Of a DNA stretch of 64,000 nucleotides, positions 29,089 to 41,631 are shown piece by piece. The DNA comes from Rubellimicrobium sp. CFH 75288 (lineage in GTDB: Bacteria; Pseudomonadota; Alphaproteobacteria; Rhodobacterales; Rhodobacteraceae). The notes beneath the pieces were generated by a model, which had not been told where the DNA came from, made no database searches, and saw nothing but the letters and a program-made list of their open reading frames with translations. The stretch lies in the NCBI RefSeq assembly GCF_009904055.1, contig NZ_WYDP01000017.1:1-64000 (forward strand), read 5' to 3'. How positions within the stretch are numbered: position 1 is the stretch's first letter; the number at the start of each line of letters is the position of its first letter. Made by a program: the position numbers and the translations under genes.

Positions 29089-29178
29089 CCTCCACCCCCT
29101 CTCCTACATGGCGCGGCATGGCCCGCCTGACCGATCCGCCAGCTCTCCGCCGCCTGCGCGCGCGCCGATGCGCTGTTC

Positions 29179-29937
29179 TTGCGGGAAGCGGTCGCCGCCG
29201 AGGTGGAGGATAGGCTCCGGGAGGTTAACAGACGGTTTACGGCCCCCGCGATCGTGACGCCGTTTCCGGCCCCCTGGCGCACCATCCTGCCGGGCGCCTG
29301 CACCGTTCCCGACGAGGCGGTGCTCGCGCTGGAGCCCGGCGCGCACGACCTCGTGGTGCACGACCTCTGCCTGCACTGGGCCGAGGACCCGGTGGGTCAG
29401 ATCGTCCAGTGCGCGCGCGCCCTGCGCCCCGACGGGCTGTTTCTGGGTACCGCCTTCGGCGGCCGCACCCTGGCCGAGCTGCGCGGGGCGCTCGCCGAGG
29501 CCGAGGCGGAGGCCACGGGCGGGCTCAGCCCGCGCGTGCTGCCCATGGCGGACCTGCGCGACTGGGGCGACCTGCTGGGCCGTGCGGGCCTCGCGCTGCC
29601 GGTGGCGGATGCGCAGACCCTCTCGGTGAGCTACCCCGACGCGCTCGCGCTGATGCGGGACCTGCGCCGGATGGGAGAGGGCAATGCGCTGGCCGGCCGG
29701 TTGCGCCGCTTCACGCGGCGTGCGGTGATCGCGGGTGCGGCCGCACGCTATCCGGTCGAGCCCGACGGGCGCGTGCTCGCGCGCTTCGAGGTCGTCACGC
29801 TGACCGCCTGGGCCCCCGCCCCCGGACAGCCCCGCCCCTTGCGGCCCGGATCGGCCGCGAAGCGCCTCGCCGAGGCGCTGGAGAACGCCCGCCAAGGGGT
29901 CTCAGCCCCCGGCCAGCCGCACGGAGAGCTTCCATGA
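29179..29937 (+). CDS. Class I SAM-dependent methyltransferase (BioC/NDUFAF5-like), N-terminus frameshifted
   Basis: 252 residues can be read from a TTG at 29179. VVHDLCLHWAEDPVGQIVQCARALRPDGLFLGTAFGG is the core of the methyltransferase group related to NDUFAF5/BioC. The family N-terminus (LTDPPALRRLRAR...) is encoded just upstream from an ATG at 29118, but in another frame. The two frames join at a GC-dinucleotide run at 29156-29165 that is 2 nt short. The gene is therefore frameshifted, or starts late without a good ribosome binding site. The stop overlaps the hemH ATG (ATGA). Confidence 0.75.
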   Translation: MREAVAAEVEDRLREVNRRFTAPAIVTPFPAPWRTILPGACTVPDEAVLALEPGAHDLVVHDLCLHWAEDPVGQIVQCARALRPDGLFLGTAFGGRTLAELRGALAEAEAEATGGLSPRVLPMADLRDWGDLLGRAGLALPVADAQTLSVSYPDALALMRDLRRMGEGNALAGRLRRFTRRAVIAGAAARYPVEPDGRVLARFEVVTLTAWAPAPGQPRPLRPGSAAKRLAEALENARQGVSAPGQPHGELP

Positions 29938-31019
29938 ACGCCCCCTATCCTGCCGCCGGCGAGGCGGCCCGCCCCGCCCATGCCCCCGACGATCACCCCC
30001 GCCTGCCGCCGGCCCGCACGGGCGTGCTGCTGGCCAATCTCGGCACGCCGGACGCGACCAATTACTGGTCCATGCGCCGCTATCTCAACGAGTTCCTGTC
30101 CGATCGGCGCGTGATCGACTATCCGGCCTGGAAGTGGCAGCCGATCCTTCAGGGGATCATCCTGACCAAGCGGCCGTTCACCTCGGGGGCGAACTACCGT
30201 AAGATCTGGGACACCGAGCGCAACGAGAGCCCCCTTCTGACGATCACCCGGGCGCAAACGGAGGGCCTGCGCGAGCGTCTCGTCGCGCGGTTCGGCGATC
30301 GGGTCCGGGTCGAGTTCTGCATGCGATACGGCAATCCCGCGACGGCGGACGTGCTGCGCCGGATGCTGGCCGAGGGCTGCCGGCGGGTCCTGTTCTTTCC
30401 GCTCTATCCGCAATATGCGGGCGCGACCACGGCCACGGCCTGCGACCAGCTCTTTCGCGCGCTGATGCGCGAGCCCTGGCAGCCCCCCGTGCGGGTGGTC
30501 GAGGCCTATGGAGACGATCCGGCCTTCATCGCCGCGCTGGCTGCGTCGGTTCGGCGCGGCTGGGCCGAGGCGGCGGAGGCCTTCGGGGCCGAGCCCGAGC
30601 GCCTGGTCGTCTCCTATCACGGGATGCCCGAGCGGTATCTCACACAAGGGGGCGACCCCTATCATTGCCAGTGCCGCAAGACCTCGCGGCTCCTGCGCGA
30701 GGCGCTGGGCTGGCCCGAGGGGCGGATGGTCACGACCTTCCAGAGCCGGTTCGGGCGCGAGGAATGGCTCAAGCCCTACACGGCCGAGGAGGTGGCGCGG
30801 CTGGCGCGGGAGGAAGGGGTGCGGCGGATCGCGGTCGTGGCGCCCGCCTTTGCCGCCGATTGCGTGGAAACGCTGGAGGAGATCCGCGGGGAGGTGGCCG
30901 AGAGCTTCGAGGAGGCGGGCGGCCACGGGTTCCACTACATCCCCTGCCTCAACGACGACCCCGCCCATCTCGATGCGCTGGAAGGAATCATCCTGCGCAA
31001 TCTCGGCGGCTGGCTGTGA
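29934..31019 (+). CDS. hemH: Ferrochelatase
   Basis: A 361-residue HemH inserting Fe(II) into protoporphyrin IX. TGVLLANLGTPDATNYWSMRRYLNEF opens the domain. VSYHGMPERYL holds the catalytic histidine, and PAFAADCVETLEEI the acidic metal-path residues. It is coupled to the preceding methyltransferase by ATGA. Its TGA stop forms the left arm of a palindrome carrying a parS site shared with the end of rpe. HemJ and HemW elsewhere in the window act in the same pathway. Confidence 0.97.
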   Translation: MNAPYPAAGEAARPAHAPDDHPRLPPARTGVLLANLGTPDATNYWSMRRYLNEFLSDRRVIDYPAWKWQPILQGIILTKRPFTSGANYRKIWDTERNESPLLTITRAQTEGLRERLVARFGDRVRVEFCMRYGNPATADVLRRMLAEGCRRVLFFPLYPQYAGATTATACDQLFRALMREPWQPPVRVVEAYGDDPAFIAALAASVRRGWAEAAEAFGAEPERLVVSYHGMPERYLTQGGDPYHCQCRKTSRLLREALGWPEGRMVTTFQSRFGREEWLKPYTAEEVARLAREEGVRRIAVVAPAFAADCVETLEEIRGEVAESFEEAGGHGFHYIPCLNDDPAHLDALEGIILRNLGGWL

Positions 31020-31038
31020 CGTTTCACGTGAAACGTCA
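31017..31038. promoter_or_regulatory. parS: parS site (ParB-binding palindrome) between hemH and rpe
   Basis: A perfect 22-bp palindrome centred on GTTTCACGTGAAAC (31021-31034), the 14-bp core of the universal chromosomal parS. The outer bases are C and G, not T and A, so it matches 14 of the 16 consensus positions. The stop codons of the convergent hemH and rpe genes are its two ends. ParB, encoded at 47.9 kb, should load here. Confidence 0.85.
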
Positions 31039-31704
31039 GGCGGCCACGTCCTCGGCCGCCCGGCGCAGGCTGGCGATGTTGGCGCCCCAGCGCTCCTGAG
31101 GGCCGGCGAACACGGCCGAGCCGGCCACGAGCACCTCGGCGCCCGCCGCGGCCAGGCTGCGGGCGGTCTCGGCCGAGACGCCCCCATCCGCCATGACGGG
31201 AATGCCGCGCGGGCGGCAGAGGGCGGCGGCGGCTCGGATCTTGGCGGCGGCCGAGGGGATCAGCGACTGCCCCCCGAAGCCCGGATTGACGGTCATCACG
31301 CAGAGCAGGTCCACATCGTCGAGCAGCCAGGGCAGCGCGTCGAGTCCCGTGCCGGGATTGATCGCGAGGCCCGCCCGCACCCCGGCCGCCCGGATCGCCC
31401 GGAGGTTGCGGTGCACGTGAGGGCCCGCCTCGGCATGGACGGTGACGATGTCGGCGCCCGCCTCGAGAAAGGCGGGCAGCAGGGGCTCCACCGGCGCGAT
31501 CATCAGGTGGACGTCCATGGTCCCGCGGATGTGGGGCCTGAGCGCCCGCACCATCGGCGGCCCGAAGGTGAGGTTGGGGACAAAGTGGCCGTCCATGACG
31601 TCCACATGGACCCAGTCCACCCCTGCCTCGCCCAGGGCCCGGCAGGCCGAGCCCAGGGCCGCGAAATCCGCCGCGAGGATGGACGGCGCGATGGTGACGG
31701 CCAT
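31036..31704 (-). CDS. rpe: Ribulose-phosphate 3-epimerase
   Basis: A 222-residue TIM-barrel epimerase. It interconverts ribulose-5-phosphate and xylulose-5-phosphate in the pentose phosphate and Calvin pathways. APSILAADFAALG, HVDVMDGHFVPNLTFG (metal and acid residues), DVHLMI and VMTVNPGFGGQ are intact. The start at 31704 matches the family N-terminus. No Calvin-cycle genes are nearby, so this is probably the housekeeping copy. Confidence 0.97.
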   Translation of the reverse strand: MAVTIAPSILAADFAALGSACRALGEAGVDWVHVDVMDGHFVPNLTFGPPMVRALRPHIRGTMDVHLMIAPVEPLLPAFLEAGADIVTVHAEAGPHVHRNLRAIRAAGVRAGLAINPGTGLDALPWLLDDVDLLCVMTVNPGFGGQSLIPSAAAKIRAAAALCRPRGIPVMADGGVSAETARSLAAAGAEVLVAGSAVFAGPQERWGANIASLRRAAEDVAA

Positions 31705-31727
31705 GGACCCCCTGCCCCTTGCCGGTG

Positions 31728-32330
31728 TCAGATCAGCCGGACCTGCGTTCCCACCTGGGCCAGGCCGAACAGCTCCTCGATATGCTCGTTGTAGAGGCCG
31801 ATGCAGCCGTTCGACGAGCGCCGGCCGATCTTGCGCGTGTCGTGCGTGCCGTGGATGCGGTAGTACTGCCACGAGAGATAGAGCGCATAGGGTCCGAGCG
31901 GGTTCATCGGATCGCCCCCGGCGACGAATTCGGGCCATTCGGGATTGCGCTGGCGCATGGAGGGCGTGGGCCGCCACGGGGGCGCCACCACCTTCTGCGT
32001 CACCTCCGTGACCCCCAGCCGCGTGAGGTCGTCCGTCAGCGGCACCGAGGTCGGATAGAGGCGGTAGATCGACTCGTCCTCGCTCCAGAAGTGGAGCGCG
32101 CGGGACTGGATGTCGCACAGGATCGCGCCGCGGTTCAGGTTGGGGAAATAGGGCCTCCAGTCCAGCGAACGGAAGCTCGAGATGTTGTGGCGGCTCGACT
32201 GCGAGACGGGGGTTTCCCACTCGGTCGAATTCGCCTGCTGCGCCAGGGCCGGCGCGGCCATGGCCGCCCCCATCGCCGCCACCCCCGCCCCCAGGATGCG
32301 CCGGCGGCTCCAGCTCGAATCGTTCGCCAT
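31728..32330 (-). CDS. L,D-transpeptidase (YkuD), Tat-exported
   Basis: A 200-residue protein. The twin-arginine signal (SRRRILGAGVAAMGAAMAAP) is cleaved after about residue 31 (ALAQ). The YkuD domain active site runs from H160 to C176 (IHGTHDTRKIG then SSNGCIGL). Such enzymes cross-link peptidoglycan through diaminopimelate residues or attach proteins to it. It lies 23 nt upstream of rpe. A second enzyme of this fold is 700 bp away on the same strand. Confidence 0.94.
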   Translation of the reverse strand: MANDSSWSRRRILGAGVAAMGAAMAAPALAQQANSTEWETPVSQSSRHNISSFRSLDWRPYFPNLNRGAILCDIQSRALHFWSEDESIYRLYPTSVPLTDDLTRLGVTEVTQKVVAPPWRPTPSMRQRNPEWPEFVAGGDPMNPLGPYALYLSWQYYRIHGTHDTRKIGRRSSNGCIGLYNEHIEELFGLAQVGTQVRLI

Positions 32331-32500
32331 GCGTGTGGCCTCCTGCTCCTCTGTCCGTGATCGTTCCGTTACAGGGCGCGATCGGGGGGCTCAATTCAAG
32401 CTCTCGTCAGATGCGCAAGCGGCCGCCGGAGAGGGTTTGAAACGACACGCCCGCCCCGGTAAGGAGGCCGGCGAACACGGGACGCTCACGGAGGCGCGGG

Positions 32501-33022
32501 ATGGACAGGCGGGCGGCTTTGGCAGGACTGGCATCGGCGGCGCTTCTGGGAGCCTGCGCGCCGCGCCAGGCGGCGCGTCCGCTCGTGGGTGCCGACGGCC
32601 TGCCCCTGCCGACGCTGTGGCGCATCACCGAAGCCGATGCGCAGGCCATTCCCTTCCGCATGCAGGAAGGGCTCAACACCCTGCGCCGCGCCGCAGGGGC
32701 CGGCCCGGTGGAACTCGACCCCGCGCTGACGGCGGCGGCGGCGACCCACAGCCGCGACATGGCGGTGCAGAACCGCCCGTGGCATTTCGGCTCGGACGGG
32801 TCCTCGCCGCTCGACCGGCTGCGGCGCGTGGGCTATCGGGGCGGGCTGGTCGGCGAGGTGATCTCGGAAACCTACGAGGACGACACGACCACGCTGGCGG
32901 CCTGGGCACGCGATCCCGTCACGCGCGACGTGATCCTCGACCGCCGGGCTACGCGGATGGGCGTGGCCTGGCTGCAGGAGGAATCGGGCAAGATCTGGTG
33001 GACGATGGTCCTCGGCAACTGA
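32501..33022 (+). CDS. CAP/SCP-domain lipoprotein
   Basis: A 173-residue protein. The lipoprotein signal ends in the lipobox LLGAC at about 15-19. The CAP domain (PF00188) includes LNTLRRAAGAGPVELDPALTAAAATHSRDMA, the HF pair in WHFGSDG, and VGEVISE. CAP proteins are often extracellular and of uncertain function; the position between two L,D-transpeptidases hints at a cell-envelope role (inference only). Start ATG at 32501, with GGAGGCGCGGG upstream. Confidence 0.88.
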   Translation: MDRRAALAGLASAALLGACAPRQAARPLVGADGLPLPTLWRITEADAQAIPFRMQEGLNTLRRAAGAGPVELDPALTAAAATHSRDMAVQNRPWHFGSDGSSPLDRLRRVGYRGGLVGEVISETYEDDTTTLAAWARDPVTRDVILDRRATRMGVAWLQEESGKIWWTMVLGN

Positions 33023-33033
33023 TCCCCCGGACG

Positions 33034-33053
33034 GGGGAGGCGCTTGCCTCCCC
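33034..33053. terminator. Bidirectional hairpin between the CAP gene and the second L,D-transpeptidase
   Basis: A perfect 8-bp stem GGGGAGGC / GCCTCCCC with a GCTT loop fills most of the 31-nt gap between the two convergent genes. No U-run follows, so it is only a plausible terminator. Confidence 0.4.
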
Positions 33054-33572
33054 TCAGGGGAAGATGTGGATCGGCGTGCCGTCCCGGACCATGGCGTAGA
33101 TCTCCTCCATCTCCGGGTTGGTGACGGCGATGCAGCCGGCCGTCCAGTCGCGGCCCCATTCGTCGCGCCCGGCCTGACCGTTGGGCAGGCCGTGGATGAA
33201 GATGTTGCCGCCCGGATCGACACCCAGCGCCTCGGCCCGGGCCCGGTCCTCGGCATTGGGATAGGAGATGCCGAGCGACAGGTGATAGGCCGAGTTGGGG
33301 TTGCGCCGGTCGATCCAGTAGGACCCTTCGGGGGTCTTGCCGTCGCCTTCCATCACCTTGTGGCCGATCGGATCGCCCCCAAGACGGATCGGAAAGGTGC
33401 GGATGGCGCGATCGTGATGCATCAGGTGCATCCGGCGGGCGGACTTGTAGACGAGCACGCTCGTCACCTGGGGTCCGCGATAGGAGCGGAACTTGGACTG
33501 GGGCGCGCAGGCCCCCAGGGTGGTCAACGCGGCCGCCCCGGCGGCCAGAAGGAATCGCCTGCTGAGAATCAC
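33054..33572 (-). CDS. L,D-transpeptidase lipoprotein (YkuD)
   Basis: A 172-residue protein from a GTG start (VILSRRFLLAAG), the only start that keeps the signal. A lipobox TLGAC near 18-22 follows twin arginines. The YkuD domain has H127 and C147 (FIHGLPNG then WTAGCIAVTN), and PEGSYWIDRRNPNSAYHLSLGISYPN is typical of the ErfK/YafK-like branch. It probably remodels peptidoglycan or links lipoproteins to it. Its sequence differs clearly from the other L,D-transpeptidase, so the two are not a recent duplication. Confidence 0.9.
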   Translation of the reverse strand: MILSRRFLLAAGAAALTTLGACAPQSKFRSYRGPQVTSVLVYKSARRMHLMHHDRAIRTFPIRLGGDPIGHKVMEGDGKTPEGSYWIDRRNPNSAYHLSLGISYPNAEDRARAEALGVDPGGNIFIHGLPNGQAGRDEWGRDWTAGCIAVTNPEMEEIYAMVRDGTPIHIFP

Positions 33573-33658
33573 TGTGCCCGTCCCGGTCTTGCGCCGTTTC
33601 CGCGCCCGACGGTAGCGGCCGGCGCTCGCAAAGGCGAGAGAAAAGCGCGAGCCCTCCG

Positions 33659-34872
33659 TCAGGGCAGGCGGAAGCGTGTCACCAGTTCCACATGCGGCGA
33701 CCAGCGGAACTGGTCCACCACCAGGATGGGGTCCATGGCATAGCCTGCCCCGGCCAGCTGGCGCGCGTCGCGGGCAAAGCTTGCCGGATGGCAGGAGACA
33801 TAGGCCAGAACCGGCACGCGCGCCGCCGCCAGCGCGGCGACCTGCGCGGCCGCCCCGGCCCGCGGCGGGTCGAGAACGGCCGCGTCGAAGCGCGCGAGCT
33901 CCGGCCCCTCGAGCGGCCGGCGGAACAGGTCGCGCGCCTCGGCCGACAGGCGGCGCAGCCCCCCGGCCCCACGCCAGCCCGCCAGCAGCGCCGCCACCAT
34001 GGCGCGGTCGCCCTCGGCGGCGTGGACCTCGGCCGCCTCGGCCAGGGGCAGGGCAAAGGTGCCGCAGCCCGCGAACAGGTCGAGGATGCGCCGCGCGCCG
34101 GCCGTGGCGGCGCGGACCGCCGCCACCAGCGCTGCCTCGCCCTCGCGCGTGGGCTGGAGAAAGGCGCCGGGGGGCGGCACGACCCGGGCGCGACCCATCG
34201 GCTGCCAGGGGGGCGCGGCCTGCGCCACCGGCTCGGCGCCCCAGGTCAGGCGCGCGACACCGGCGGAAGCGGCCCAGGCGGCGGCCTCGGCGCGCAGGGC
34301 GGCGTCGAGGGGACGGGCCTCCTCCACCAGCACGTCCGCCCCGGCGGGCGAGGCCGTGACCGTCAGCGCGACCGCGCGCCCGCGCGGCGCGGCCAGAGCC
34401 ACCAGATCGAGAAGCGCCGGACGCAGCGTCATCAGCGCCGGATCGAGGACGAGGCAGCCGGGATTGTCCACGATCGCCTCCGAGGCGCGGGCGTGAAAGC
34501 CCAAGGTGGCGCCCCCCTTTCTCAACCGCCGGCCGGCGAGACGGGCGCGTCGGCGCGAGCGCGGGGGCGAGGTCAGCACGTCCGCGATCTCGGCGGCAAG
34601 ACCCTGCGCGGAGAGGGCCTCGCGCACGATGCCGGCCTTCCACGCGGCCACGCCCTCGTCGCGCAGGTGCTGGACGGCGCAGGCGCCGCAGGAGCCGAAA
34701 TGGGGGCAGGGGGCGGCGACGCGGTCGGGGGACGGCTGCAGGATGCGCCAGGTGCCGTCGGGGCGGGGCGCGACGGTCTCGCCCGGCAGGGTGCGGGGGA
34801 CGAGCGTGCCGTCCGCCAGCCGGCCCATGCCGTGATGGGTCAGGGTCTCGACCCGGGTGCCCGTCCCCGCGC

Positions 34873-34876
<4 letters not shown>
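33659..34876 (-). CDS. TrmA/RlmD-family RNA 5-methyluridine methyltransferase
   Basis: A 405-residue enzyme with a [4Fe-4S] cluster set C57, C63, C66 (CPHFGSCGAC) plus a later NPGC. The SAM motif is LDLFAGCGTFALPLA. DPPRAGA and the catalytic YVSCHPASFARD follow. It methylates uridine-5 in rRNA or tRNA; RlmC/RlmD versus TrmA cannot be separated here. There is no TRAM domain of usual length at the N-terminus, which is short. The GTG start at 34876 overlaps the upstream ABC transporter stop (GTGA), so it is translated with the exporter genes. Confidence 0.9.
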
Positions 34877-38588
<3,712 letters not shown>

Positions 38589-38699
38589 GGGGCCGGAACG
38601 GGCTGGCCCCTGGGCCGCGGCGGCCGCGGCGGAGAGGCGCTGGAGAGGGGATGCCGCCGGGATATAGGCCGCGGCGCGCGGAAAGGAAACGGGGGCGCG

Positions 38700-39857
38700 T
38701 CAGCGCTGGCCGAGCAGCGCCGCCCGGTCGAGGCGGAAGCCCGAGTCGATCCAGGCGCGCTCGATCTCGCGCAGGCGCCGGCCGAGCGCCGGTCCCGTCA
38801 GCGGCGCGAGGTCGGCCGCCCCGACGGGCAGACGGGCGGCCGCGCCGATCCGCGCCGCCTCCAGGTCGGACGGGTCGATGGGGCGGCCCCCGAGGGCGGC
38901 GCGGAGCGCGAGCACGCTCTCGGCCTCGGGCCGGCCCAGCCGGTAGCCGAGTTCGCCCGGTCCGGCGGACTCGGCCATGGCCGCCGAGAGGCGGGAGAGG
39001 CGGGCGGCCTCGGCGCGCGACAGCCGCAGGCGGGCGGCGGCGTCCTCTCCGCCCAGGGCGGCGAGGCGGCGGATCGGCTCGGGGGCAAGCCCCGCGAGGC
39101 CCTCCACATGGACGAGGGGTGCGAGAAGCGCGTCGCCCGCTCCGGGCAGGAGCCGCGCGAGCGCCCCGGTGGCGCGCAGGGCCGCCATCGCGGGCGCAGG
39201 GTCGGGCGCGGCGAGCAGACGGCGCATCTCGTGGCCCACGCGTTCGCGCGAGAGCGCGTCGAGCGCGTCGAGATGGCGCGCCACGGCGTCGAGCGCGTCG
39301 GGGTCCGCTCCTCCTTCGGGATCGCCGTGCGTGGCGTGGAAGCGGAAGTAGCGCAGGGCGCGCAGCGCGTCCTCGCGGATGCGGGTGGCCGGATCGCCCA
39401 CGAAGCGGATGCGGCGCTGCGCGAGATCCCCAAGGCCCCCGACGGGATCGAGCAGCGTGCCGTCGGGCGCGAGAAAGAGCGCGTTCACGGTGAAGTCGCG
39501 CCGCCGGGCATCCTCCTCGACCGAGGCGCCGAAGGCCACCGCGGCGCGCCGGCCGAAGGTCTCCACGTCGCGCCGCAGGGTGGTCGTCTCCACGGGCCGT
39601 CCGCCGGGCAGCAGCGTGACCGTGCCGTGGTCGAGACCCGTGGGCAGGGTCCGCAGACCGGCCGCCCGGGCAAGGGCGAGGACGCGCTCGGGCGGGGCGT
39701 CGGTGGCGAGATCGGTATCGCCGACGGGCCGGCCCATCAGGGCGTCGCGGACGGCTCCGCCCACGATCCAGGCGCGGTGGCCGCCGTCGCGGAGCAGGTC
39801 GAGCGCGGCGCGGGCAGCGGGGTCCTCGAGCAGCGCGGCGAGGCGGGGATCGGTCAT
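38700..39857 (-). CDS. cca: CCA-adding tRNA nucleotidyltransferase
   Basis: A 385-residue class II CCA enzyme or poly(A) polymerase family member. GGAVRDALMGR at 33-43 and the catalytic DTD at 47-49 lie in the pol-beta head. RRDFTVNALFL and DPVGGLGDLAQRRIRFVGDP follow, then REDALRALRYFRF in the neck. It repairs or adds the tRNA 3' CCA; note that tRNA-Trp here has CCA encoded. The ATG overlaps the stop of the CoA pyrophosphatase gene (ATGA). Confidence 0.95.
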   Translation of the reverse strand: MTDPRLAALLEDPAARAALDLLRDGGHRAWIVGGAVRDALMGRPVGDTDLATDAPPERVLALARAAGLRTLPTGLDHGTVTLLPGGRPVETTTLRRDVETFGRRAAVAFGASVEEDARRRDFTVNALFLAPDGTLLDPVGGLGDLAQRRIRFVGDPATRIREDALRALRYFRFHATHGDPEGGADPDALDAVARHLDALDALSRERVGHEMRRLLAAPDPAPAMAALRATGALARLLPGAGDALLAPLVHVEGLAGLAPEPIRRLAALGGEDAAARLRLSRAEAARLSRLSAAMAESAGPGELGYRLGRPEAESVLALRAALGGRPIDPSDLEAARIGAAARLPVGAADLAPLTGPALGRRLREIERAWIDSGFRLDRAALLGQR

Positions 39858-40522
39858 GGGGCCTCCGGGCGGGCCTCGGGGGCCAGACGCAGCGCAAGGC
39901 CGCGCAGGATGCAGGCGGTGGCCCCCCAGAGGTAGTAGGGTCCCCAGGGCGCCACCCAGTAGAGGCGCCGCCGTCCGCCCCAGACGCGGCCCTCCACCCG
40001 GTAGCGCACGGGATCGGCGCAATGGGAGAGCGGCAGGCCGAAGACCTCCTCCACCTCTCCGGCCTGGGGCCTGGGAACGAAGGGGGTGCGGATCACGGCG
40101 AGCACGGGCGTGACGGCAAAGCCCGTCACCGTCTCGTGGACCGGAAGCGTTCCGAGGATGGCGGGGCGGTCCGGGGGCAGGCCCACCTCCTCGGCCGCCT
40201 CGCGCAGGGCGGCCGCGGCGGGCGTCTCGCCGGGCTCGATCCGCCCGCCGGGCAGGGCGATCTGGCCGGGATGGTGGCGCAGATGGGCGGCCCGCTTGGT
40301 CAGGATCACCCGGGGTTCCGGCGCGGACAGATCGACCGCCAGCAGCACGGCCGCGGGCCGCAGCGGCCGGGCGGGGAGCGGAACCGGCCCCGGCGGCACG
40401 GGATCGGCGGACAGGTCGTGATCCGAGGAAGGCAGGCCCGGCCGCCGGAGGGCGGCGCGCAGGGCCTCCTCGGCCGCCGCCGCGTCCGCGCAGGCGCGGC
40501 GTCCGGCCTCAGAGCGCGGCAC
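39854..40522 (-). CDS. Nudix CoA pyrophosphatase
   Basis: A 222-residue Nudix hydrolase. The CoA-specific NuCoA motif (LTKRAAHLRHHPGQIALPGG, 74-93) overlaps a Nudix box at 92-114 (GGRIEPGETP then REAAEEVGL). VHETVTGFAVTPVLAVI follows. It cleaves CoA and oxidised or short acyl-CoAs to 4'-phosphopantetheine and 3',5'-ADP. It overlaps hslO at its 5' end by 14 nt and cca at its 3' end, an arrangement common in Rhodobacteraceae. Confidence 0.94.
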   Translation of the reverse strand: MPRSEAGRRACADAAAAEEALRAALRRPGLPSSDHDLSADPVPPGPVPLPARPLRPAAVLLAVDLSAPEPRVILTKRAAHLRHHPGQIALPGGRIEPGETPAAAALREAAEEVGLPPDRPAILGTLPVHETVTGFAVTPVLAVIRTPFVPRPQAGEVEEVFGLPLSHCADPVRYRVEGRVWGGRRRLYWVAPWGPYYLWGATACILRGLALRLAPEARPEAP

Positions 40523-41510
40523 CGGCGTCGCGCCCGGCCCGTCCTTCCGCCTCGAAGCCCAGCGTCCGGGGGTCGAACTCGTAATGGGCGCCGCAGAACT
40601 GGCAATCGGCCGTTACCACCCCGTCGTCGGTCGTCATGTGGGCGATGTCCTTGCGGGAGTAGATCGAAAGCGACCGGCGCACGCGCTCCTCCGAGCAGGA
40701 GCAGCCGAAGGCCAGCGGCTGGGCCTCGTGGACGCGGGGGCGTTCCTCGTGGAAGAGGCGCACGAGCAGGTCGGTCGAGCCCACTGCAGGGCCCACGAGC
40801 TCCTCGGGGCGGGCGGTGTCGAGCAGGATCGTGGCGCGCGACCAGTTCTCGCCCTCGGCCCCGTCGAGGATGTCGGCCGGCCCGAGAAGCCCCCCCTCGC
40901 CCGAGCCCTGCGCGGCGGCGACCGATCCGCCGGGGCGCGGCATGTGCTGGAGCATGACGCCGCCGGCGCGCCAGCGGTCCTCAGCATCCCGGCCCATGCC
41001 GAGGGCGAAGCGGGTCGGGATCTGCTCGGACTGGGCGAAATAGGTCTCGGCGCAGGCCGCGAGGCTGCCGCCGGCGAGCGGGGTGATGCCCTGGGTGGGC
41101 AGCATCCCCTCGCCCTGGTCGATCAGGAGCGCGAAATAGCCCGAGCCGAGCTGGGAGAAGGACGGCCCCTCGGGGTCGAGGCGGGCAGGGTCGAAGCTCG
41201 CCCAGGCGCGCAGGCGCGCAGGCTGGCCGGGCTCGGCCGGGGCGTAGTAGTCGGCAGCGACGATGCGGGCCGGCCCGTCGCCGCGCACCTGCACCGAGAG
41301 CTTCCAGCGCAGCTTGACGGTGGGCCCGATCAGGGCCGCAAGCAGCGCGGTCTCGGCCACGAGCGGCTCGATGGCGGAGGGGTAGTCGTGCTGGGCGAGG
41401 ATCCGCTCGAGCGCGCCGTCCAGACGGGCGACGCGGCCGCGGATGTCCGAGGCATCGAGGGTGAAGGGCAGGACGGTGTCGTCCCAGGCAAGGCGGGCGC
41501 CGAGGCTCAT
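40509..41510 (-). CDS. hslO: Redox-regulated holding chaperone Hsp33
   Basis: A 333-residue Hsp33. The C-terminal zinc switch is C270-x-C272 and C303-x2-C306 (FGCSCS; DCQFCGAHYEF). Oxidation of these cysteines activates the chaperone against unfolding clients. The N-terminal domain has the family pattern (LVAETALLAALIGPTVKLRWKLSVQ). The ATG at 41510 has AAGGAACC upstream. CCTATAT on this strand at 41605-41599 resembles the -10 seen before dnaK and may be a heat-shock promoter. Confidence 0.95.
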   Translation of the reverse strand: MSLGARLAWDDTVLPFTLDASDIRGRVARLDGALERILAQHDYPSAIEPLVAETALLAALIGPTVKLRWKLSVQVRGDGPARIVAADYYAPAEPGQPARLRAWASFDPARLDPEGPSFSQLGSGYFALLIDQGEGMLPTQGITPLAGGSLAACAETYFAQSEQIPTRFALGMGRDAEDRWRAGGVMLQHMPRPGGSVAAAQGSGEGGLLGPADILDGAEGENWSRATILLDTARPEELVGPAVGSTDLLVRLFHEERPRVHEAQPLAFGCSCSEERVRRSLSIYSRKDIAHMTTDDGVVTADCQFCGAHYEFDPRTLGFEAEGRAGRDAGAAL

Positions 41511-41598
41511 GGAGGTTCCTTGTCAGCGGTCCGGTGACCGGCCGGCGGGCAGGCTGCGCCGCACAGGCCGGGCTGGACGGCAGGGGGTCGGCCCCTCC

Positions 41599-41605
41599 AT
41601 ATAGG
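41599..41605 (-). promoter_or_regulatory. Candidate sigma-32-like -10 element upstream of hslO
   Basis: CCTATAT on the minus strand, about 90 nt before the hslO start, identical to the dnaK -10 candidate. No CTTG-type -35 is seen at the right spacing, so the call is weak. Confidence 0.3.
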
Positions 41606-41631
41606 GGCGGGCGGAACGGGGATAAAGGGCC

